64,000 nucleotides of DNA from NCBI GenBank assembly GCA_027449025.1, contig DAIDMK010000006.1, positions 27,950 through 91,949 on the forward strand. The letters are read 5' to 3'. The translations under genes and the position numbers were made by a program. Source of the stretch: Lutibacter sp. (GTDB lineage Bacteria > Bacteroidota > Bacteroidia > Flavobacteriales > Flavobacteriaceae). The notes under the pieces were generated by a model. It was not told the DNA's origin, made no database searches, and worked only from the letters and a program-made list of their open reading frames with translations. The stretch's first letter is position 1; the number at the start of each line of letters is the position of its first letter. Below are positions 9,470 through 19,463 of this stretch, one piece after another.

Positions 9470-9707
9470 TTTTTAAATTTTAATTTTAGTTAATGCAAAT
9501 TTATTTAATTAATTTGAAAAGGTATGTAATTTTTTTGATAAAATTTAGCGTTTTTAAAGAATCTTTTTCCGAAGAGATTTTATCCAATAAAATAAACAAT
9601 TAATGCCATTTCTAAGTCTGGAATATTTTGTAATTTGCACAAAATATGAGGATGATTTCTCTCCTAAAAGAGGAATTGAAGATTTCAAATTTTAATTTTT
9701 CACTAAA

Positions 9708-10949
9708 ATGGTTTCAGAAAAAATTTCATCACAACAAGCTATTGATCTAGAAAATAATTACGGGGCGCATAATTACCACCCTTTACCAGTAGTTTTAGCA
9801 AAAGGAGAAGGCGTATATGTTTGGGATGTGGATGGCAAACGTTATTACGATTTTTTATCGGCTTATTCTGCTGTCAATCAAGGACATTGCCACCCTAAAA
9901 TTATTAAAGCTTTAAATGATCAGGCAAGTATTCTAACATTAACTTCCAGAGCATTTTTTAATGATGTGCTTGGCAAATATGAAAAATATGTCACGGAATT
10001 TTTTGGTTTCGACAAAGTTTTACCGATGAATACGGGTGCCGAAGCAGTTGAAACTGCAATTAAAATTTGCAGAAAGTATGCTTATGAGAAAAAAGGGATT
10101 CCAGAAAATCAAGCGCAAATAATTGTTTGTAAGAATAATTTTCATGGACGCACAACCACCATCATTTCTTTTTCTAACGATGAAGATGCGCGTAGAAACT
10201 TTGGGCCTTATACGGAAGGATTTATAAAAATCGACTACAACAATATTGAGGCACTGGAAGAAGCCATAAAATCGAGCAAAAATATTGCGGGATTTTTAGT
10301 GGAACCAATTCAGGGAGAGGCTGGTGTTTTTGTTCCTGCGGAAGGCTATTTGGCAAAGGCAAAAGCACTGTGTGAAAAATATGGTGTTTTATTTATTGCT
10401 GATGAAGTGCAAACAGGTATTGCAAGAACTGGAAAATTATTGGCAGTAAGCCATGAAAATGTAATTCCAGACATTCTAATATTAGGAAAAGCATTAAGTG
10501 GTGGCGTTTATCCAGTATCAGCAGTTCTGGCTAACAATCATATCATGGATGTCATAAAGCCAGGACAACATGGTTCAACTTTTGGAGGAAATCCTTTAGC
10601 CTGTGCTGTTGCTATTGCTGCGCTAAAAGTCATAAAAGATGAAGATTTGGCTGAAAATGCAGACAAATTAGGTGAACTTTTTAGAAGTGAATTGCAAAAA
10701 TTTATTGACACACAATCCCTCATAAAGTTTGTGCGTGGTAAAGGCTTGCTAAATGCCATTGTGATTAATGACAGCCCGGATAGTTCAACCGCTTGGGATA
10801 TTTGTTTAAAACTACGCGACAATGGCTTGTTGGCAAAACCTACCCACGGTAACATTATTCGTTTTGCGCCACCTTTGGTAATGAATGAAGAACAACTGCT
10901 GGATTGTGTTTCCATCATTAAAAAAACAATTATCGAATTTGAATCTTAA
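9708..10949 (+). CDS. rocD: Ornithine--oxo-acid aminotransferase
   Basis: [51 protein letters not shown] and [13 protein letters not shown]. Confidence 0.93.
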   Translation: MVSEKISSQQAIDLENNYGAHNYHPLPVVLAKGEGVYVWDVDGKRYYDFLSAYSAVNQGHCHPKIIKALNDQASILTLTSRAFFNDVLGKYEKYVTEFFGFDKVLPMNTGAEAVETAIKICRKYAYEKKGIPENQAQIIVCKNNFHGRTTTIISFSNDEDARRNFGPYTEGFIKIDYNNIEALEEAIKSSKNIAGFLVEPIQGEAGVFVPAEGYLAKAKALCEKYGVLFIADEVQTGIARTGKLLAVSHENVIPDILILGKALSGGVYPVSAVLANNHIMDVIKPGQHGSTFGGNPLACAVAIAALKVIKDEDLAENADKLGELFRSELQKFIDTQSLIKFVRGKGLLNAIVINDSPDSSTAWDICLKLRDNGLLAKPTHGNIIRFAPPLVMNEEQLLDCVSIIKKTIIEFES

Positions 10950-10971
10950 AAATGACTTTTAACTTTTAATC

Positions 10972-11024
10972 ATATCCCCAACCCCTACCTCGATAGGCAG
11001 GTAAACTTTCTGAAGGAAAGGGAG
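10972..11024. repeat. REP-like intergenic repeat, copy 1
   Basis: ATATCCCCAACCCCTACCTCGATAGGCAGGTAAACTTTCTGAAGGAAAGGGAGTTT; resembles 30145-30192. Confidence 0.5.
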
Positions 11025-11083
11025 TTTGTTTAAACTAAAACTCTTTTATTTTATACTTATTCAATCTTAATAATATATCAAAA

Positions 11084-11110
11084 AAAAAGGCCTGCGATGC
11101 AGGCCTTTTT
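11084..11110 (-). terminator. Intrinsic terminator
   Basis: AAAAAGGCCTGC-gat-GCAGGCCTTTTT perfect 12-bp stem. Confidence 0.8.
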
Positions 11111-11111
11111 C

Positions 11112-13241
11112 TTAATAATCTAATTGTCTTAGAAAGTCTAATTTCGCTTTCCAAACATCTAATTTTTCCTTATATACATTGATTTGATTTCTCACATTAA
11201 TCACCAAAGGATTATCTTCAGAAACGTTGGATATAAATCCGATATTGTTTTCTAATTGTTGTATTTCTTTGAAAGTCTCCTCCATTTTTCGTCGCACGAA
11301 AAGCTGTTCGGAATCTAATTTTCGATAATTCCTTTGTTCAACATAGCTGTTCACCAAATTTTCAAACTTAATCATTTCAATACTTTGCTTATCAATAGCA
11401 TTTTCTTCAACAATTTTGTCCAATAATTTATTAAACTTCACTTCAATATGCTTCATTTCTTGCGGCACTCTTCCCATTTCTCGCCATTTTTTTACATATT
11501 CTTTAAGCGCTTCAATGGTCATTTCAGTTTTGTTTTCAATAGCCTCCTTTATTTCTGCCAAAAGTTCTTTCTTTTTGCTAAAAACATCCAACTCCAATTT
11601 TGAACCTTTATCTTGGTGTTGGTGAAATCTATCAAAGTAATGGTTGCAGGCTTCTTTAAATTCTTTCCACAATTTGTCAGAATATTTTTGTGGCACGTGA
11701 CCAATTTTTTTCCATTCCATCTGAATTTTTTTCATGACTTCAGTAGTGGTGTCCCAATCTTCACTGTCTTTAATGGCTTCAGCCTGCTCAATTAATGCTT
11801 TCTTTTTGTTTAAATTCTCGAGATGTTCACGTTTAACAAGCTTAAAGTAATTGTTTTTTTCGACATTAAATTTTCTGGTAGCCTCTTTATATTTGTGCCA
11901 AATTAAATCACTTTTTTCTCTTGGCACTTGCTTAATTTCTGAAAACTTATTGCGCAAAATTTCCAAATCTTTAATACTTTTTTGCCAATCGGCTCGTGTC
12001 AAATTTTTTGAAGTATCAAGTTCCTCTATCTCAGCAATCACATCTAATTTTTTCTCAACATTGCCTTCATATTTTGATTTCATATCTTTGAAAAAATCAT
12101 GGCGTTTGTCGTGTACTTTTCTGGTTGCTTCACTAAATCTATCCCAAACTACATCTCTGTGCTCAGCAGCTATTGGCCCATAATCTTCCTTCCAAAGTTT
12201 ATGCAAAACCTGCAACTCCTTAAAAGCTACATTTACATCATCAGATTCCACCAACTCTTCAGCCCTAGTAACAAGTTTTAGTTTTTCTTCCAAATTATGT
12301 TTAAAATCTAGGTCGCGTAAATCATTGTTTAAATGCAATAAATCATAAAAACGTTCCACATGATGCTGGTAAGTTTTCCACGTATCGTTATATTTAACAC
12401 GGGGAATAAGTCCAACTTTCACCCATCTGTTTTGAATGTCCTTAAACATTTTATACATCGTGGCGCCTTCAGCATTATCAATTAAATGTTTAAGTTCTTC
12501 AATTAAGCCAAGTTTTACCTGCAAATTATCCTTTAATTGTTTTTCTTGGCTGGCATAAAATTCATTTCTTTTTATCTTAAAATCGTAAAGAATACTATTA
12601 TAGGTAGATTTTATCGGGCTGCTGAATTGAAAATCAATCAAGTTGCCACCAAGTTCCAAAAATTTCTCTTTTTCAGTTTTTAATAGCTCACCGTATTTAA
12701 TATGAAAAGCCTGTTTAATGGCATTAACATTATTGGTAATGCTTTGAACTGGGTTATCTTTTACAAGTTTGCCTAATTCTGCCACCAAATTTTCCAAACT
12801 GAGTTCGGCATATTCAATCATTTCAATAGTTGAATGCTCAATATTTTCTGAACTTTCAGCAATTTCGTTGTCTATTTCATCAACGGCATTATTAGATGTG
12901 GTTATTTTTTTAGGTCTTAATTTTCTTTTAGGCTCATCTTGAATATCAGAAACTTTTGCTGTTGCAGCACCTTCAACATCTTCACTTGCTGCCTTCTCGT
13001 CAATTTTCAATGTTGCAGCCGATTCTTCGGTGGTGATTTCATTTTGGATAGGGTCCTGAATTTCAGAAATTTGTGGAGTTAAAGTGCTTTTTGCAACTTC
13101 ACTTTTAGGGTCATCAGCGGCTTCGGTGGCGGAAGGTAATGCTTCTTCTGTTATTTTGTTTTGGATATTTTCCTGAATCTCAGAAACTTGTGGTGTTGAG
13201 GTAATTTCGTCAACTGGCAATTTGTTGTCATCGTCTAACAT
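11112..13241 (-). CDS. DUF349-repeat protein
   Basis: Multiple copies of W-x(n)-F-x-E-A-x(2)-K/H-F-x(2)-R repeats (e.g. WKTYQHHVERFYDLL, WDRFSEATRKVHDKRHDFF, WHKYKEATRKFNVEKNNYF, WKEFKEACNHYFDRFH). Confidence 0.85.
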   Translation of the reverse strand: MLDDDNKLPVDEITSTPQVSEIQENIQNKITEEALPSATEAADDPKSEVAKSTLTPQISEIQDPIQNEITTEESAATLKIDEKAASEDVEGAATAKVSDIQDEPKRKLRPKKITTSNNAVDEIDNEIAESSENIEHSTIEMIEYAELSLENLVAELGKLVKDNPVQSITNNVNAIKQAFHIKYGELLKTEKEKFLELGGNLIDFQFSSPIKSTYNSILYDFKIKRNEFYASQEKQLKDNLQVKLGLIEELKHLIDNAEGATMYKMFKDIQNRWVKVGLIPRVKYNDTWKTYQHHVERFYDLLHLNNDLRDLDFKHNLEEKLKLVTRAEELVESDDVNVAFKELQVLHKLWKEDYGPIAAEHRDVVWDRFSEATRKVHDKRHDFFKDMKSKYEGNVEKKLDVIAEIEELDTSKNLTRADWQKSIKDLEILRNKFSEIKQVPREKSDLIWHKYKEATRKFNVEKNNYFKLVKREHLENLNKKKALIEQAEAIKDSEDWDTTTEVMKKIQMEWKKIGHVPQKYSDKLWKEFKEACNHYFDRFHQHQDKGSKLELDVFSKKKELLAEIKEAIENKTEMTIEALKEYVKKWREMGRVPQEMKHIEVKFNKLLDKIVEENAIDKQSIEMIKFENLVNSYVEQRNYRKLDSEQLFVRRKMEETFKEIQQLENNIGFISNVSEDNPLVINVRNQINVYKEKLDVWKAKLDFLRQLDY

Positions 13242-13367
13242 ATTAAAATGTTTAAGGTTCGTTAATTATATTCATTAATAATTTTAAAAACAGCCTTTTA
13301 CCTAAAGACCACCTCATTAAAAGATGTGAATTTTTAAGAAAAGTTGCGTAAATTTAGGGAATTCTTT

Positions 13368-14120
13368 TCACGAATGCCATATTTCCCAAGACTTTTCCGC
13401 TTGTAATTCAAGCATTTCCAATCCGTTTTTAATATTGGCTCCAAGTTTTTTGCCTTTTTGTAAAAATTTGGTTTCTGCCGGATTGTAAATCAAGTCGTAC
13501 AACAAGTGTTTGTCTGATAAATATTGATATGGGATTTGCGGCGCGTTTTCAATAGCCGGATGTGTTCCAACTGGCGAGCAATTAACAATTATTGAATAAT
13601 CATCCATAATTTCTGTATCCAATATCTCATAGGTAAACCTATTTTCACCCACAGTTCTTGACACAAATTTATAGTCGATGTTTAATTTATTAAATACATA
13701 AGCAATGGCCTTGGAAGCGCCTCCAGTTCCCAAGATTAACGCCTTTTTATGATGCGTTTTCAGCAATGGTTCTATCGATTTTTGAAAACCGTACACATCG
13801 GTATTGTAGCCAACAAGCTTATTGTCATCAGTAACTTTAATAGTATTTACAGCACCAATTTTTTTGGCTTCAGCATCAATTTCATCCAAATATTTTATGA
13901 TGGCTTCTTTATAAGGGATGGTAACATTTAATCCCCTAAATTCATCTTCTCGATGATATAACAAAAAAGGAAATTCTTCTATTTCAGGAATGTCAAAATT
14001 GTAATATTTATAAGCATTCAAACCTAATTTTTTAAATTTTTCCTGAAAATAATTTCGGGAGAAAGAATAGGAAATATCCTTTCCTATGATGCCAAATTTT
14101 GTGCGATTATTTATTGTCAT
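13368..14120 (-). CDS. aroE: Shikimate dehydrogenase
   Basis: GIIGKDISYSFSRNYF, FRGLNVTIPYKEAI, LILGTGGASKAIAYVF, NGLEMLELQAEKSWEIW. Confidence 0.93.
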   Translation of the reverse strand: MTINNRTKFGIIGKDISYSFSRNYFQEKFKKLGLNAYKYYNFDIPEIEEFPFLLYHREDEFRGLNVTIPYKEAIIKYLDEIDAEAKKIGAVNTIKVTDDNKLVGYNTDVYGFQKSIEPLLKTHHKKALILGTGGASKAIAYVFNKLNIDYKFVSRTVGENRFTYEILDTEIMDDYSIIVNCSPVGTHPAIENAPQIPYQYLSDKHLLYDLIYNPAETKFLQKGKKLGANIKNGLEMLELQAEKSWEIWHS

Positions 14121-15129
14121 ATTCTATATTTTCAGATCCATATTTATCTATTAACAGTACCAGTAAGGCGCCCATAAAAATAAAGAAAATGGCAATCCAG
14201 GTTTCCTGTTGCGAAAAATCCGGGAAATATCTTTTATAATTTTCAATGACTTTATCTCCATTAATATCAAATAAATTTTTCCCATCCACAATTTTATAAA
14301 CCACTTTTTTCCAGGGCCATACTATACCTAAAGAACCTGCGATAAAACCTATAATTATTGCGGTAACCGTTTGGTGCCATAACTTTAGCACATAGCCTAA
14401 AATATGGGAAATTACCACCAAACCAAAACCAGAACCTGCCGTAAATACCGAAATAATCTTTAGGTATCTTATACGGCTAGCGCTTTCTAAAAAACTAAAA
14501 TCACCCATAAAAACTTCCGCAATGGTTTTGTACAACATGGTAACGGAATCTACAAGGAGCAACACATAATTCCCCATTAAAATAAGAATAAACGACCCTG
14601 AAAGCCCCGGCAATGTCATTCCTGTTACTCCAATTATTCCACAGAAAAAAACAAACCACAAGTTGTCATTTTCCTTGGCAGGATTCATAAAACTAATGGC
14701 AATTCCAATAGCAATTCCAATAGCCATCGCAATGATATTGCTTCGCCTCCAATCGTTAAAATCTTTTGAAATATAGTAGATTGAGCCAATAATCATCCCA
14801 AAAAAGGAACTCCAAACATACAGCTCATAATGTCTTAACAAATAATCTAAAATCAACGAAACGCTGAAATAACTAAAAACGCTTCCTCCAATAACAAGCA
14901 ATAAAAAAGTGCCGTTTATGTAGTAATAAAAACTTTTAAACCGCCCGTTAATCAGCAATAAAAGAGCTTTGTAATTTACTTTACGAAGCGAGTAAATCAA
15001 CTCTTCATAAAAACCAAATACAAATGAAACCATGCCACCCGAAACACCGGGAACTTTGTTAGCTGCTCCCATGGAAAGTCCTTTAATAAAAAGGAAAAAC
15101 TTATCTGAAAAGCTGCGGTCTCTTGCCAT
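14107..15129 (-). CDS. DUF368 (PopT-type polyprenyl-phosphate transporter family) protein, paralog 1
   Basis: GLSMGAANKVPGVSGGMVSFVFGFYEELI, TLPGLSGSFILILMGNY. Confidence 0.85.
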   Translation of the reverse strand: MARDRSFSDKFFLFIKGLSMGAANKVPGVSGGMVSFVFGFYEELIYSLRKVNYKALLLLINGRFKSFYYYINGTFLLLVIGGSVFSYFSVSLILDYLLRHYELYVWSSFFGMIIGSIYYISKDFNDWRRSNIIAMAIGIAIGIAISFMNPAKENDNLWFVFFCGIIGVTGMTLPGLSGSFILILMGNYVLLLVDSVTMLYKTIAEVFMGDFSFLESASRIRYLKIISVFTAGSGFGLVVISHILGYVLKLWHQTVTAIIIGFIAGSLGIVWPWKKVVYKIVDGKNLFDINGDKVIENYKRYFPDFSQQETWIAIFFIFMGALLVLLIDKYGSENIEYDNK

Positions 15130-15132
15130 AAA

Positions 15133-16065
15133 TTATTCTTTATTAGTAATATTGGCCAGTTTTTCCAGCAATAAAATGACTGCAATACCAGTAGTTGCCA
15201 AAATAATGGCCATCATTATTTGCGGATCTCCCTGATAGGAAAAAGGCGAAATGCTTTGTTCATTAAACGGAACCTCTATTCCATGAGAATTTACACGGGT
15301 GGTCAGCGTTTCTTTCCAAGGCCATATTTTGTTTAACGATCCTAAAATAAAACCGGTTAATACCGACAAAGTAAAATTTTTATGATGGTCAAACAGCCAA
15401 CGCAACACTTTTGAAAACGACAATAATCCAATTACAGCGCCAATTGCCACTATCGCAAGTAATTGAAAATTTTTATTGTGAATGGCATCCAAAACAGGTT
15501 TATATGCACCTAATAGCACCAAAATAAATGAACCGGAAATACCGGGTAAAATCATTGCGCAAATGGCCAAAGCACCCGCAAAAAAGTAAAATAACAGCGA
15601 AGAGCTTTCAGAAATAGCAGGATGTAACGTGGTGATGAAATAGGCCGCAAAAGCACCAATTATAAACAAAATTATAATGGGGGCATTCCATTTTTCAATT
15701 TGCTTGCCTACAAATAAAATACTTGCCAAAACAAGTCCAAAAAAGAAAGACCAAACCAAGATTGGTTTGTTTTCGAGCAACCAAGAAATAAGTTTCGCCA
15801 ATGAAACAATGCTGATAAAAATCCCCGATAAGAGCGCCAACAAAAAGTTACCATTTATGGCTTTCCAAGCGGCTTTAAGCCCTTCCTTTTTCAGCAATTT
15901 TAAATTGGCCATGTTGATGCCACTGATTGAGGACAATAACTCTTCGTAAATGCCAGAAATAAAAGCGATAGTTCCGCCAGAAACACCTGGAACCACGTCG
16001 GCTGCTCCCATAGCAATACCTTTGAGTGAAATAATGAAGTAATCTATAAATTTTCGTTGTTGCAT
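15133..16065 (-). CDS. DUF368 (PopT-type polyprenyl-phosphate transporter family) protein, paralog 2
   Basis: GIAMGAADVVPGVSGGTIAFISGIYEELL, ILPGISGSFILVLLGAY. Confidence 0.88.
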   Translation of the reverse strand: MQQRKFIDYFIISLKGIAMGAADVVPGVSGGTIAFISGIYEELLSSISGINMANLKLLKKEGLKAAWKAINGNFLLALLSGIFISIVSLAKLISWLLENKPILVWSFFFGLVLASILFVGKQIEKWNAPIIILFIIGAFAAYFITTLHPAISESSSLLFYFFAGALAICAMILPGISGSFILVLLGAYKPVLDAIHNKNFQLLAIVAIGAVIGLLSFSKVLRWLFDHHKNFTLSVLTGFILGSLNKIWPWKETLTTRVNSHGIEVPFNEQSISPFSYQGDPQIMMAIILATTGIAVILLLEKLANITNKE

Positions 16066-16110
16066 TTGTTGCTAAAGTTAATAGGCAAATGTAACATTTT
16101 ATAATGAAAT

Positions 16111-17496
16111 TTATTTGTATTGCTTTATTATATCCTTTACTTTTTGCAGTTTATAAACTTCGGGAAATAGTTCCTTAATAATTGAATGGTATTCAAAATC
16201 AATGAACATTGCTGCTTTTAAATGCAAAGTTCCTTTTGGGTAATTTTTAAATTTAAAATACAAACTGGCGAGCCTGTATTCGATTTCCGCGAAATCTTCA
16301 AAATACAATTTTGCTTTCAATAAGTTTGCTAAAGCATCTTCATATTCCCCTAAAAAGCATAGCACATCGCTCAAGCCAACCCAAATCACCAAATCCAAAT
16401 CTTGCAATAAAATACATTGTTGAAATGCTATTACAGCTTCTTCAAAATAGTTGAGTTTTAAAGTGATTTCGGCATATTTCCGCCAATAAACCGAGTTTGA
16501 CTCATCAATTTCAATGGCTTTATTCAAATAAAATAGTGCTTTATCGTATTTTTTTCCTTTGATATGCAGATTGGCAATGGCAACCCAGCCTTTGTCCAAA
16601 AGCGGATCTTCCTGAACTGCTTTTTTAAAATATTTTAGGGCTAAGGTCGATTTTTTTAATTTTTCGTTACATTCTCCTATTCTAAAAAAAACGAATGAAG
16701 TTGGGTCATCTAGTTTAATGGTAATCTTATAATTTTCTATGGCTTCTTCAAAACGGCCCAATTCTTCCAAAGTTTTCGCTTTTTCAAGATAGGCGCCAAC
16801 AAAATATTCATCAATCAAAACGGCAAAATCGAAGGATCGTAATGCTTCACTATAATTTTCCAAAATAAAGTATTGTCGTCCCAATTGGTGCCAAGCAATT
16901 TCATTGTATGGATCTTTATTGATATAGTTGTTCAAATATTCGACGGCTTCAATGTGCTTATTTTGCATATCAAAGCAATAAATCACATTATAAAGTGCAG
17001 AATAATCTTCGACATCAGCTTCCAAACACTTTGAAAAATTAGAAAGTGCTTCATCAAAATCATCCAAATACAAATATTCCATCCCAAGCAAAGAATAAAT
17101 ATCAGCCTCGTCTTCCGTATAAGCCAAAGCAATTTTTAATAAAGAAATAGCCTTTAAATGATTGTCCCTTTTCGAAAAAATACTTGCCTGCTGTACATAA
17201 ATTTCGTCATTTGCAGGTTCTATGGCCTGCAACTCTTTTAATAATGCCGTAGCCTTTTGATATTCTTCGTCAAAAATCAACAATTCTGCCTGCAATAATT
17301 TTAACATGACAGAATTTGGGTGTTGCTTTAACCCTAAATTAATTGCTTTTTTAGCCAACGAATTTTTGCCGTAGTCTAAATAATAATGCACAATTTCCTC
17401 AAATTCAACAGAATCGAAAAAATAAACACTATTTGTTTTTAGCATTGATTCGAATTTAGAAAGCGGAATGTTATTATCTTTTGGAGTTAAAGCCAT
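16111..17496 (-). CDS. TPR-repeat protein
   Basis: About ten successive TPR units (AWHQLGRQYFILENYSEALRSFDFAVLIDE etc.). Confidence 0.85.
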   Translation of the reverse strand: MALTPKDNNIPLSKFESMLKTNSVYFFDSVEFEEIVHYYLDYGKNSLAKKAINLGLKQHPNSVMLKLLQAELLIFDEEYQKATALLKELQAIEPANDEIYVQQASIFSKRDNHLKAISLLKIALAYTEDEADIYSLLGMEYLYLDDFDEALSNFSKCLEADVEDYSALYNVIYCFDMQNKHIEAVEYLNNYINKDPYNEIAWHQLGRQYFILENYSEALRSFDFAVLIDEYFVGAYLEKAKTLEELGRFEEAIENYKITIKLDDPTSFVFFRIGECNEKLKKSTLALKYFKKAVQEDPLLDKGWVAIANLHIKGKKYDKALFYLNKAIEIDESNSVYWRKYAEITLKLNYFEEAVIAFQQCILLQDLDLVIWVGLSDVLCFLGEYEDALANLLKAKLYFEDFAEIEYRLASLYFKFKNYPKGTLHLKAAMFIDFEYHSIIKELFPEVYKLQKVKDIIKQYK

Positions 17497-17599
17497 AATA
17501 AAAGTTGCCTAATTAGTGCCACATTAAAATTACGGCAACAAAGTAAGTTATTAAAAATAACTTCTAAATGTTTTTAACAAATTAATTAACAAAATGCTT

Positions 17600-17607
17600 T
17601 ATATTTG
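17600..17607 (+). promoter_or_regulatory. Bacteroidota-type -7 element (TATATTTG) for pyrR
   Basis: Exact TAnnTTTG match about 25 nt before pyrR ATG at 17633; -33 element not convincing. Confidence 0.5.
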
Positions 17608-17632
17608 TATTCCAAACAATGTTTGGTACATC

Positions 17633-18172
17633 ATGAGTAAAAAAATTCTGCTTAGCTCAAAAGAAATTCACATCATTTTACATCGATTGGCCTGTCAATT
17701 AATTGAGAATCATACCAATTTTGATAATACCGTGCTGATAGGAATTCAACCAAGAGGCACTTATTTGGCGGAACGTTTGGTTTCTGTTTTAGAAAATGAT
17801 TACCACATTCCAAATGTAAAATTGGGCTTGTTGGACATCACTTTTTATCGCGATGATTTTAGACGACGGGAAACCCCTTCGGAAGCAAATAAAACCAATA
17901 TCAACTTTATTGTGGAAGATAAGAAAGTAGTTTTTATTGATGATGTCCTTTTTTCAGGAAGAAGTATTCGTTCAGCACTAACCGCTATTCAATCGTTTGG
18001 AAGACCCTCAGAAATAGAGCTTTTGGTATTGATCGACAGAAGGTTTAGCCGTCATTTACCCATTCAGCCAAATTACAGAGGAAGTCAGGTCGATGTTTTT
18101 AACGAAGAAAAAGTAAGCGTACACTGGCAAGAAAAAGATGGTAAAGACGCCGTATATATTGTAAATAAATAA
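17633..18172 (+). CDS. pyrR: Bifunctional pyr operon regulator / uracil phosphoribosyltransferase PyrR
   Basis: VLIGIQPRGTYLAERL, KVVFIDDVLFSGRSIRSAL, LVLIDRRFSRHLPIQPNYRG; start moved from 17594 to MSKKILLS. Confidence 0.93.
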   Translation: MSKKILLSSKEIHIILHRLACQLIENHTNFDNTVLIGIQPRGTYLAERLVSVLENDYHIPNVKLGLLDITFYRDDFRRRETPSEANKTNINFIVEDKKVVFIDDVLFSGRSIRSALTAIQSFGRPSEIELLVLIDRRFSRHLPIQPNYRGSQVDVFNEEKVSVHWQEKDGKDAVYIVNK

Positions 18173-18178
18173 TTAACT

Positions 18179-19114
18179 ATGAGTCAGTTAAGCGTAGAGC
18201 ACCTTTTAGGAATAAAACATATAAATAAGGCTGATATTGATTTGATTTTTAAAACAGCCGACCATTTTAAAGAAGTGATTAACAGGCCCATAAAAAAAGT
18301 GCCTTCGCTTCGCGACATTACCATTGCCAATCTGTTTTTTGAAAACAGCACCCGAACAAGACTTTCCTTTGAACTGGCAGAAAAAAGACTTTCTGCAGAT
18401 GTCGTTAATTTTTCGGCAGGCCAGTCTTCCGTCACAAAAGGAGAAACCCTCATTGATACCGCCAACAATATTTTATCTATGAAAGTTGATATTATTGTTA
18501 TGCGGCATCCAGCCGTTGGTGCCTGCGATTTTTTATCGCAGCACGTAAACGCAAAAATAGTAAACGCCGGTGACGGCACGCACGAACATCCAACACAAGC
18601 ATTGCTAGACTCATTTTCAATTCGTGAAAAACTAGGAAATGTTGAAGGTAAAAAAATTGTGATTGTGGGCGATGTTTTGCATTCCCGCGTAGCGCTTTCA
18701 AATATTTACGCCTTAAAGCTTCAAGGTGCCGAAGTAAAAGTTTGCGGACCTAAAACCCTTATTCCCAAATACATTGAAAGTTTGGGCGTTGGCGTTGAAT
18801 TCGACATTAAAAAAGCGTTGGAATGGTGTGATGTTGCCAATGTGTTGCGTGTACAAAATGAACGTATGGAAATTAACTATTTCCCTTCAACCAGAGAATA
18901 TTCACAACTATTCGGCATTAATAAACAACTATTAGACTCCTTGAGTAAGAAAATTTTAATTATGCATCCTGGACCTATAAACCGAGGTGTTGAACTTACA
19001 AGTGATGTTGCCGACTCCGTTGACCAGTCCATTATCCTAAATCAGGTAGAAAATGGTGTGGCCATACGTATGGCAGTCATTTATTTATTGGCACAACAAA
19101 TTGAACGAAATTAA
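18179..19114 (+). CDS. pyrB: Aspartate carbamoyltransferase catalytic subunit
   Basis: FFENSTRTRLSFELAEKRL, GDGTHEHPTQALLD, MHPGPINRGVE. Confidence 0.96.
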   Translation: MSQLSVEHLLGIKHINKADIDLIFKTADHFKEVINRPIKKVPSLRDITIANLFFENSTRTRLSFELAEKRLSADVVNFSAGQSSVTKGETLIDTANNILSMKVDIIVMRHPAVGACDFLSQHVNAKIVNAGDGTHEHPTQALLDSFSIREKLGNVEGKKIVIVGDVLHSRVALSNIYALKLQGAEVKVCGPKTLIPKYIESLGVGVEFDIKKALEWCDVANVLRVQNERMEINYFPSTREYSQLFGINKQLLDSLSKKILIMHPGPINRGVELTSDVADSVDQSIILNQVENGVAIRMAVIYLLAQQIERN

Positions 19115-19116
19115 TT

Positions 19117-19449
19117 ATGATTGTCTCTAAAACTAAAACATACACACATATAAAACCAACTAAAATTTCAGTGGCTCAGTTATTTACAGCATTGAAAGAA
19201 CGCCATAAAGAATTTAAAGGGCAACACCTTATTATCGATCTTTCTGACAAAATTAACATAGAAATTAAAGAAATTTTATTATTTTTGAAATTGAGTGTGC
19301 AATATAGAAAAAATGGTACAAGTTTTGTACTTATTTGTAAAGGTACATCAATTGATGATTTACCAGACGAATTAAATGTTGTTCCAACATTTAACGAAGC
19401 ACTAGACATCCTTGAAATGGATGCCATTGAACGAGATTTAGGATTTTAA
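19117..19449 (+). CDS. STAS-like / anti-sigma-antagonist-like small protein
   Basis: Alternating beta/alpha pattern HLIIDLSDKINIEIKEILLFLKLSVQYRKNGTSFVLI; between pyrB and rnz. Confidence 0.5.
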   Translation: MIVSKTKTYTHIKPTKISVAQLFTALKERHKEFKGQHLIIDLSDKINIEIKEILLFLKLSVQYRKNGTSFVLICKGTSIDDLPDELNVVPTFNEALDILEMDAIERDLGF

Positions 19450-19463
19450 AACCAATTGGCTTA

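Noticed and set aside
10538-10918. 126-aa minus-strand ORF
   Set aside because: Entirely antisense to rocD, whose family identity is unambiguous; no recognisable domain
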